From Paracoccus maritimus (lineage in GTDB: Bacteria; Pseudomonadota; Alphaproteobacteria; Rhodobacterales; Rhodobacteraceae), in contig NZ_JANAVZ010000004.1 in the NCBI RefSeq assembly GCF_025195095.1, forward strand, positions 62,001-126,000: a DNA stretch of 64,000 bases, given 5' to 3'. Positions 58,597-64,000 of the stretch are shown piece by piece; the first letter of the stretch is position 1, and each line of letters starts with the position of its first letter. The translations under genes and the position numbers were made by a program. The notes beneath the pieces were generated by a model, which did no database searches, was not told where the DNA came from, and saw only the letters and a list, made by a program, of their open reading frames with translations.

Positions 58597-59186
58597 TGCG
58601 GCACCTCGGGAAGTAAGCCGAAAGCAGCGGCCAGAAACGACAGCACGAACCCGACGGCAAGCGCCGTGGCGAACATGACCAGCATCACCTTGATGCCGCT
58701 TTGAAACCCATGCAACGCCTTGGTGAACTGCACCGTCAGCCACAGAAAGACCGCGATCGCAACGATGCCCAGGATGCCGGCAAGACCCGGCAGGATCAGC
58801 GACAGCAGCAACTGCACCAGCTGCACCAGCAGAAGCACGACCTCGATCCAGACGGTCAGCAGCAACGCGTCCTCGAACCGTCCCTGTCCGCCGAACATGC
58901 GCCCGACCCCAGCCATCAGCGACGCCGCCAGAACGATCGCGCAGAACTGGATGCCCGCCATGATCATCGGTTGCGCGGTCAGGGCCAGAACGCCAGAGGC
59001 CGCGCCCTCGGGCAGCGGGAACATCTGCGCCGATACCCACGCCAGCAGTGCCGACACTGACACCGCCAAGGCCAGCGCCATCCAGCGCGCCGACAAAGGC
59101 AAGTTCATCCCGATCAGCGCGCGCGCCGCCCCCTCGGGGTTGCGGAAGCTTTGGCCGACAAGCATCTTCAGATCGTCGAAATTCAT
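58593..59186 (-). CDS. YIP1 family membrane protein in the suf operon
   Basis: The 197-residue protein has about five hydrophobic helices (WMALALAVSVSALLAWVSA, PMIMAGIQFCAIVLAASLMAGVG, VEVVLLLVQLVQLLLSLILPGLAGILGIVAIAVFLWL, and a C-terminal pair) with the Yip1-type FEDALLLTVWIEV stretch. It overlaps sufS by four bases and the preceding membrane-protein gene by four bases. Its role in Fe-S assembly is unknown; the operon place seems characteristic of Rhodobacteraceae. Possibly it anchors or feeds the Suf complex, which is inference. Confidence 0.75.
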   Translation of the reverse strand: MNFDDLKMLVGQSFRNPEGAARALIGMNLPLSARWMALALAVSVSALLAWVSAQMFPLPEGAASGVLALTAQPMIMAGIQFCAIVLAASLMAGVGRMFGGQGRFEDALLLTVWIEVVLLLVQLVQLLLSLILPGLAGILGIVAIAVFLWLTVQFTKALHGFQSGIKVMLVMFATALAVGFVLSFLAAAFGLLPEVPQ

Positions 59187-59668
59187 TCTTTCCTCGCCAG
59201 CGCACGGACACCGGCGCCCCAGATCATCAAGAACCCGGCGCCGACCAGAACCTGTGTCAGCATTTGTGCCGGACCCGGCCCGATCAACCCCGCGACAATG
59301 CCCCAAAGCAACATTGCGGGCGACACCGCCAGCAGTGCCCAGAACAGCGCCAGCCGCGAATCCTCGGGCGTCAGGCGCTTCGGAAACAGCCGCGACAGCA
59401 CCGATATGATCGCCGCCACCGCATAGGCGACCAGCGGCATCATGAACAGCACCGCCAGCATCGCGCCCCCCATCCGTGCCTCGAACGGCACCGTTGGGTC
59501 AAGCTGCGCCTCGCGTGCCCGCAGCGGGCCTTGCGCGATCAGAAAGATCAGCAGTGCCGCCATCAGGACTGCCAGCTTGCCCGACTCCGGCATCGCGGAC
59601 AGGCCCCGCACAACGCGGCGCGGCGACCACCAGCTTTGCAGAATGCGCGGCAGGATGCCGCGGCGCAT
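59183..59668 (-). CDS. YIP1-like hypothetical membrane protein in the suf operon
   Basis: ATG 59668 overlaps the sufD stop as TGATG; a longer GTG start (59695) would overlap sufD more. The 161-residue protein has four hydrophobic helices: LAVLMAALLIFLIAQ, MGGAMLAVLFMMPLVAYAVAAIISVL, LALFWALLAVSPAMLLWGIVAGLIG and MLTQVLVGAGFLMIWGAGV. The sequence resembles the next gene in layout and may be a distant paralogue. It is coupled on both sides. Function unknown. Confidence 0.75.
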   Translation of the reverse strand: MRRGILPRILQSWWSPRRVVRGLSAMPESGKLAVLMAALLIFLIAQGPLRAREAQLDPTVPFEARMGGAMLAVLFMMPLVAYAVAAIISVLSRLFPKRLTPEDSRLALFWALLAVSPAMLLWGIVAGLIGPGPAQMLTQVLVGAGFLMIWGAGVRALARKE

Positions 59669-61008
59669 CACTGTTTGGCGCGACGGGTCAGCCAAGCTTC
59701 CAACCGGTCATTGATCTGGCCGCGCAGCGTTTCATCCTCGATTTCCTCCAGCGCATCGGCAAGGAAGGACAGCACAAGGAACACGATGGCGCGGTCATAG
59801 GGCACCCCGCGCGACCGCATGTAGAACAGCGCGGTCTCGTCGATCGCGCCGGTCGTCGACCCATGCGAACACTTGACGTCGTCGGCGTAGATTTCCAGTT
59901 CCGGCTTGGCAAGGAACTGGCTGCGTTCGTCCAGAAGCAGTGCCTGGCTGATCTGATAGCCGTCGGTCTTCTGCGCGCCGGGTTTCACAAGGATCTTGCC
60001 TTGGAACACGCCTTCCGCGCCGTTCTTAAGGACCTTCTTGAAGACCTGCCGGCTTTCGCAACGCTCGGCCGAATGAGTGATGAACACCGTGTCATCATGA
60101 TGGAACGGCCCGACATGGCCATCGCCCAGCACGGCTGCCGCGATATGGGCCACAGCATCGTCGCCGACGATGTCGATAACCCCCTCGTGCCGCATCAGCG
60201 TGCCATTCACGGACAGATTGAAGGCCTTCAGCTGCGCTTCGGCACCCACACGCGCGAACAGGTGGGACAGACCCAGCTTCTGATGGCCCGCCCGCTTGGC
60301 AGTGATGTGGTGCAGTTTCGCTCCGCGCGCCAGATCCACCTCGATCACCGAGTTGGATCGGGCGCCGACCATCCCGGTCTCAAGCAGCGTCAGTTCGGCG
60401 CCTTCCTCGACCCGGATCACGTGATGCCAGCTGACATCTGCATCCTCGCGCGCCCGGCGATGGATGATGTGCACGGGCTTCGCCGGCCTGCCGGTCACAC
60501 GGATCAGAACGCCATCCGACGCGGTCGCGGTGTTCAGCACCGCGAAGGGGCGTTTGACCGGGTTTTGCCCCGCGGTTTCCAGCTTGCCGTAAACATCCGC
60601 AGCCCAATGACTGTCCTGCGCATCGGCATTCGCCAGCGTGTCGATCTCGATGCCCTCCAGCATCAGATCATCCGACGACGCGGCGTCGAACGCGCCATCG
60701 ACGAACACCAGCGTCAACCGGTCAAGATCGGTGAATAGCGGCGAATCGGGTGCCCTTTCCTCGATCGGGATAGGTTGCGGGACGGGCGCATTGAACGGGC
60801 GCGGATCGGTATAGCGCCAGTATTCATCGCGCGGTCCAGGCAGCCCCATGTCGCGCAGGCGCGCCAAGGCATCGGCGCGTGCAGCGGCGGTGAATCCGCC
60901 CTTGGGCAAGGTCATCGCGTCAAGCCTTGCCTGCAACGCGTCGGCGGCCTTTGCCGCGCCACTGATCTGCGGCGTCACGTCTTTCGTCTTCACGGCGGCT
61001 TCTGACAT
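59668..61008 (-). CDS. sufD: Fe-S cluster assembly protein SufD
   Basis: The 446-residue protein pairs with SufB in the SufBC2D scaffold. The helical N-terminus (LPGPRDEYWRYTDPRPF) and the right-handed beta-helix core are visible (RAREDADVSWHHVIRVEEGAELTLLE, AVAHIAAAVLGDGH). The conserved C-terminal end reads DVKCSHGSTTGAIDETALFYMRSRGVPYDRA; its His and Cys are the SufD cluster-site residues. It is 1 base from sufC (TGATG) and coupled to the membrane-protein gene downstream. Confidence 0.94.
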   Translation of the reverse strand: MSEAAVKTKDVTPQISGAAKAADALQARLDAMTLPKGGFTAAARADALARLRDMGLPGPRDEYWRYTDPRPFNAPVPQPIPIEERAPDSPLFTDLDRLTLVFVDGAFDAASSDDLMLEGIEIDTLANADAQDSHWAADVYGKLETAGQNPVKRPFAVLNTATASDGVLIRVTGRPAKPVHIIHRRAREDADVSWHHVIRVEEGAELTLLETGMVGARSNSVIEVDLARGAKLHHITAKRAGHQKLGLSHLFARVGAEAQLKAFNLSVNGTLMRHEGVIDIVGDDAVAHIAAAVLGDGHVGPFHHDDTVFITHSAERCESRQVFKKVLKNGAEGVFQGKILVKPGAQKTDGYQISQALLLDERSQFLAKPELEIYADDVKCSHGSTTGAIDETALFYMRSRGVPYDRAIVFLVLSFLADALEEIEDETLRGQINDRLEAWLTRRAKQ

Positions 61009-61763
61009 CAGCCAGCCTCCGCCAGAAGATCGCCATAACCCTCGTCTTCGATCTGCAGGGCCAGATCGGGCCCGCCAGACTTCACGATGCGGCCATTTGA
61101 CATGATATGGACCACGTCCGGTTGGATGTGATTCAGCAGACGCTGATAATGGGTGATGACAAGGAAGCTGCGATCGGGGCCGCGCAGCGCGTTCACACCG
61201 TCAGCGACCAGACGCATCGCATCGACATCCAGACCGGAATCGGTCTCATCCATGATGCACATGCGCGGGGCCAGCATCGCCATCTGCAGGATCTCGTTGC
61301 GCTTTTTCTCACCGCCCGAGAAACCGACATTGACCGGGCGCTTCAGCATCTCGGCGTCGATGTCCAGATTGCGGGCCTTCTCTCGGATCTGCTTGAGGAA
61401 CTCTGCCGAAGAAAGCTCTTCCTCTCCGCGCGCCTTGCGCTGTGCGTTTACCGCCGTCCGCAGAAAGGTCATGTTGCCGACGCCCGGAATTTCGACCGGG
61501 TACTGGAAAGCCAGGAACAGGCCCGCCGCGGCACGTTCCTCAGGCTCCATATCCAGCAGGCTTTCACCGTCCAGCGTTGCCTCGCCCTCGGTGATTTCAT
61601 AGCCGTCCCGGCCCGACAGGACATAGGACAGGGTGGACTTGCCCGACCCGTTCGGACCCATGATCGCATGAACCTGACCGGCAGGCACCTCCAGCGACAG
61701 ACCCTTCAGAATCTGCTTGTCTTCTTCCTCAAGTTTCACATGCAGGTTGTTGATCTTAAGCAT
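61008..61763 (-). CDS. sufC: Fe-S cluster assembly ATPase SufC
   Basis: The 251-residue ABC-type ATPase has Walker A GPNGSGKST (36-44), the SufC signature NVGFSGGEKKRNEILQMAM near 145, Walker B CIMDETDSGLDVDAM near 170 and the H-loop in LVITHYQRLL near 203. It drives the SufBC2D conformational cycle. It lies between sufB and sufD with a 66-base gap after sufB containing a stem-loop and a one-base overlap with sufD. Confidence 0.96.
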   Translation of the reverse strand: MLKINNLHVKLEEEDKQILKGLSLEVPAGQVHAIMGPNGSGKSTLSYVLSGRDGYEITEGEATLDGESLLDMEPEERAAAGLFLAFQYPVEIPGVGNMTFLRTAVNAQRKARGEEELSSAEFLKQIREKARNLDIDAEMLKRPVNVGFSGGEKKRNEILQMAMLAPRMCIMDETDSGLDVDAMRLVADGVNALRGPDRSFLVITHYQRLLNHIQPDVVHIMSNGRIVKSGGPDLALQIEDEGYGDLLAEAG

Positions 61764-61788
61764 CTTTACCTCGTCAGATGGTGGCGGC

Positions 61789-61808
61789 GGTGCCGACCGT
61801 CCGGCACC
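61789..61808. other. Stem-loop between sufB and sufC
   Basis: GGTGCCG and CGGCACC form a perfect 7-bp stem with a six-base loop, without a T-run. It may stabilise the sufB messenger end or lower readthrough into sufC. Confidence 0.5.
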
Positions 61809-61829
61809 ATCATCAAATCTCGTCTGGGC

Positions 61830-63350
61830 TTAGCCCACGGAACCTTCCAGCGAAATCGCGACAAGCGATTGCGCCTCCATGGCGAACTCCATCGGCAGGG
61901 CCTGCAGCACGTCACGGCAGAAGCCGTTCACGACCAGCGCGACCGCTTCTTCTTCGTCCATGCCGCGCGAGCGGCAATAGAACAGCTGGTCGTCATCGAC
62001 CTTGCTGGTCGTTGCCTCGTGTTCCACGCGGCTGCTGGTGTTCTTCACCTCGATATACGGAACGGTATGCGCACCGCATTTGTCGCCGATCAGCAGACTG
62101 TCGCATTGCGTATAGTTGCGGCTGTTGGTCGCGCGCGGATGCATCGACACAAGACCGCGATAGGTGTTCTGCGCCTGCCCCGCCGAAATTCCCTTGGAAA
62201 CAATGCGCGAGCGGGTGTTCTTGCCAAGATGCACCATCTTGGTGCCGGTGTCGGCCTGCTGCCAGTTATTGGCGATGGCGATGGAATAGAACTCGCCCTG
62301 GCTTTCGTCGCCGCGCAGGATGCAGGACGGATATTTCCAGGTGATCGCGCTGCCTGTTTCGACCTGCGTCCACATCACCTTGGCCCGTGCCTCGCGGCAA
62401 TCGGCGCGCTTGGTGACGAAATTGTAGATCCCGCCCTTGCCGTTCTCGTCGCCGGGGAACCAGTTCTGGACCGTCGAATACTTGACCTCTGCATCCTCCA
62501 GCACAACGATTTCGACCACTGCGGCGTGCAGCTGATTGGTATCGCGCTGGGGTGCCGTGCAGCCTTCAAGATAGCTGACGTAAGATCCTTTGTCGGCGAT
62601 GATAAGCGTGCGCTCGAACTGGCCGGTGTTCTCGGCATTGATGCGGAAATAGGTGGACAGTTCCATCGGGCAGCGAACGCCCGGCGGCACGTACACGAAC
62701 GAGCCGTCCGAAAACACCGCGCTGTTCAGCGTGGCGAAGAAGTTGTCCGATTGCGGAACGACGCTGCCAAGGTATTTCTTGACCAGCTCGGGATGCTCGC
62801 GGATCGCCTCGCTGATCGAACAGAAGATGACACCGGCCTTGGCCAGTTCGTCCTTGAAGGTGGTGCCCACGCTAACGCTGTCGAAAACCGCATCGACGGC
62901 GACCTTGCGACCTTCGGCCGGGGCGGCATCCGCGCCCTCGACGCCCGCAAGGATCATCTGCTCCTTCAGCGGGATCCCAAGCTTCTCATAGGTTGCCAGC
63001 AGCTTGGGATCGACCTCGTCCAGCGACTTCGGCTTGATCTCCATGCTTTTCGGCCGGGCATAGTAATACTGATCCTGATAGTCGATCACGGGATAATTCA
63101 GCATTGCCCATTTTGGCTCGGACATGGTCTGCCAGCGGCGAAAGGCCTCCAGCCTCCACTCGGTCATCCACTCCGGCTCTTCGTTCTTTTGCGAGATCAG
63201 GCGGACGATATCTTCATTCAGCCCCTTCGGGGCATAGTCCATCTCGATCTCGGTATCCCAGCCATATTTGTAGCTGCCCATGTTCTGAACGGTCTCGACC
63301 GTTTCGCGGTCGACACCTTCACGAACGTCAAGATCGGGGGTCTGGGTCAT
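61830..63350 (-). CDS. sufB: Fe-S cluster assembly protein SufB
   Basis: The 506-residue scaffold has the SufB layout: N-terminal helical part ([35 protein letters not shown]), the conserved [33 protein letters not shown] and [20 protein letters not shown] with the sulfur-accepting Cys region. The C-terminal part has [49 protein letters not shown]. It binds the nascent cluster with SufC2D. It is 30 bases after the upstream desulfurase gene. Confidence 0.96.
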   Translation of the reverse strand: MTQTPDLDVREGVDRETVETVQNMGSYKYGWDTEIEMDYAPKGLNEDIVRLISQKNEEPEWMTEWRLEAFRRWQTMSEPKWAMLNYPVIDYQDQYYYARPKSMEIKPKSLDEVDPKLLATYEKLGIPLKEQMILAGVEGADAAPAEGRKVAVDAVFDSVSVGTTFKDELAKAGVIFCSISEAIREHPELVKKYLGSVVPQSDNFFATLNSAVFSDGSFVYVPPGVRCPMELSTYFRINAENTGQFERTLIIADKGSYVSYLEGCTAPQRDTNQLHAAVVEIVVLEDAEVKYSTVQNWFPGDENGKGGIYNFVTKRADCREARAKVMWTQVETGSAITWKYPSCILRGDESQGEFYSIAIANNWQQADTGTKMVHLGKNTRSRIVSKGISAGQAQNTYRGLVSMHPRATNSRNYTQCDSLLIGDKCGAHTVPYIEVKNTSSRVEHEATTSKVDDDQLFYCRSRGMDEEEAVALVVNGFCRDVLQALPMEFAMEAQSLVAISLEGSVG

Positions 63351-63380
63351 CCTTTGTCCTTCCTGGGGCCGGGCATCCGC

Positions 63381-64000
63381 CTAGCCATTCCTGTCGCGCC
63401 AGCGTGAATACGCGCTTTCCCATGCATCCGCAAATCGGTTCATCTGATCCTCGCCCAAAGCCGGACTTATCGAAATGCGGATCGCCGATTGCGCCTCGTC
63501 ATCGCCGTAACCCATCGCCTGCAACGCACCGCTGGCCCGGACCTTGCCCGACGAGCAGGCCGATCCCGCCGACACGGCAAAGCCCGCAAGATCCATCTGC
63601 ATGACCTGGGTTTCGCCTTTCCATCCCGATGTAAGAATGCAGGTGGTGTTCGGCAAGCGCCGCGCGCCCTTTCCGGCGATTCTGGCGCCCGGCGCGATGT
63701 CCAGCAACCGTGCCTCCAGCGCGTCGCGCCGCGCAGCCACCTGATCCCACATCCCGGCTTCCAGTTCCGCCTGCGCGGCGGCCGCCGCTGCGGCAAAGCC
63801 TGCGATGCCGATCAGGTTTTCCGTGCCCGCCCGGCGGCCCTGTTCCTGACCGCCGCCACGGATCAGCGCGGGGATGTCGGTGCCCTTCTTCAAGATCAGC
63901 GCGCCAACCCCCTTCGGGCCGCCCAGCTTGTGGGCACTGACGAATCCCGCCGTGACCCCAAGCCAGTTAAACGCGAAAGGAATCTTTCCGAAAGCCTGGG
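63381..64000 (-). CDS. Cysteine desulfurase (IscS/NifS type), N-terminus outside window
   Basis: Only the last 206 codons are visible. The PLP lysine is in SAHKLGGPKGVGAL, the catalytic cysteine in SAGSACSSGKVRASGAL, and GQEQGRRAGTENLIGIAGF is the group I (NifS/IscS) signature. It is therefore a different class from SufS at the operon end. It supplies sulfur for the Suf scaffold; an iscR-type regulator is expected just outside the window, from related genomes. Confidence 0.93.
   Translation of the reverse strand, partial: QAFGKIPFAFNWLGVTAGFVSAHKLGGPKGVGALILKKGTDIPALIRGGGQEQGRRAGTENLIGIAGFAAAAAAAQAELEAGMWDQVAARRDALEARLLDIAPGARIAGKGARRLPNTTCILTSGWKGETQVMQMDLAGFAVSAGSACSSGKVRASGALQAMGYGDDEAQSAIRISISPALGEDQMNRFADAWESAYSRWRDRNG

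Overview
The window is high-GC alphaproteobacterial DNA of Rhodobacteraceae type, most like Paracoccus. The evidence is the host half: a phaZ/phaC/phaP/phaR polyhydroxyalkanoate cluster, an frcBCAK-type sugar ABC operon with a ROK regulator, an iscS-sufBCD-sufS operon carrying two extra membrane genes, and the rpsD, rplT-rpmI and thrS genes. No 16S sequence is present, so the genus is an inference.

Positions 1 to about 31344 are a siphovirus-like prophage whose left end lies outside the window. Read on the minus strand from 13078 down to 1, the late genes are small and large terminase, gpW-like connector, portal, a fused prohead protease/major capsid protein, DUF2190 protein, head-tail joining protein, DUF6441 protein, tail terminator, tail tube, tail assembly chaperone with a canonical -1 frameshift site, and the tape measure protein (cut by the edge). 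Two genes on the plus strand interrupt them: a vapBC toxin-antitoxin pair and a small secreted protein. From 13190 to 16363 there is an accessory patch with DUF3489, DUF7220, an RNase H-like protein and a ParB-methyltransferase. From 27060 down to 16809 lies a leftward early operon for replication and recombination: AlpA-like regulator, Sak4-like recombinase, probable ssDNA-binding protein, DEAH helicase, Cas4-like nuclease, primase/helicase-like ATPase and RuvC-like resolvase. The rightward lysogeny arm (27170 to 31344) has an S24-type repressor, several unknown genes, and a DUF2924 / serine recombinase / HTH-like gene triad.

Three non-coding stretches in the prophage stand out. Positions 16400-16776 hold a chain of stem-loops ending in a plus-strand intrinsic terminator (candidate structured RNA). 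Positions 18158-18365 hold six copies of CCGAAACTG in strictly alternating orientation. Positions 26205-26338 hold a dense array of ATCCC/GGGAT dyads upstream of the early operon.

Host sequence resumes after the prophage. A metallophosphoesterase gene and a 460-bp gap precede tRNA-Ser(GGA). Then come phaR-phaP-phaC on the minus strand and phaZ divergent; phaC has a long Lys/Ala/Pro-rich N-terminal extension. Next are a flavin-type oxidoreductase, an alpha/beta hydrolase, thrS, a cold-shock gene, an acyl-CoA synthetase/DsbA pair, a Bcr/CflA-type MFS pump, the frc operon and its regulator, xylB, rpsD, rplT-rpmI, pyruvate kinase, an N-formylglutamate amidohydrolase-like gene, a DadA-like dehydrogenase and the suf Fe-S assembly operon, whose first desulfurase gene is cut by the right edge.
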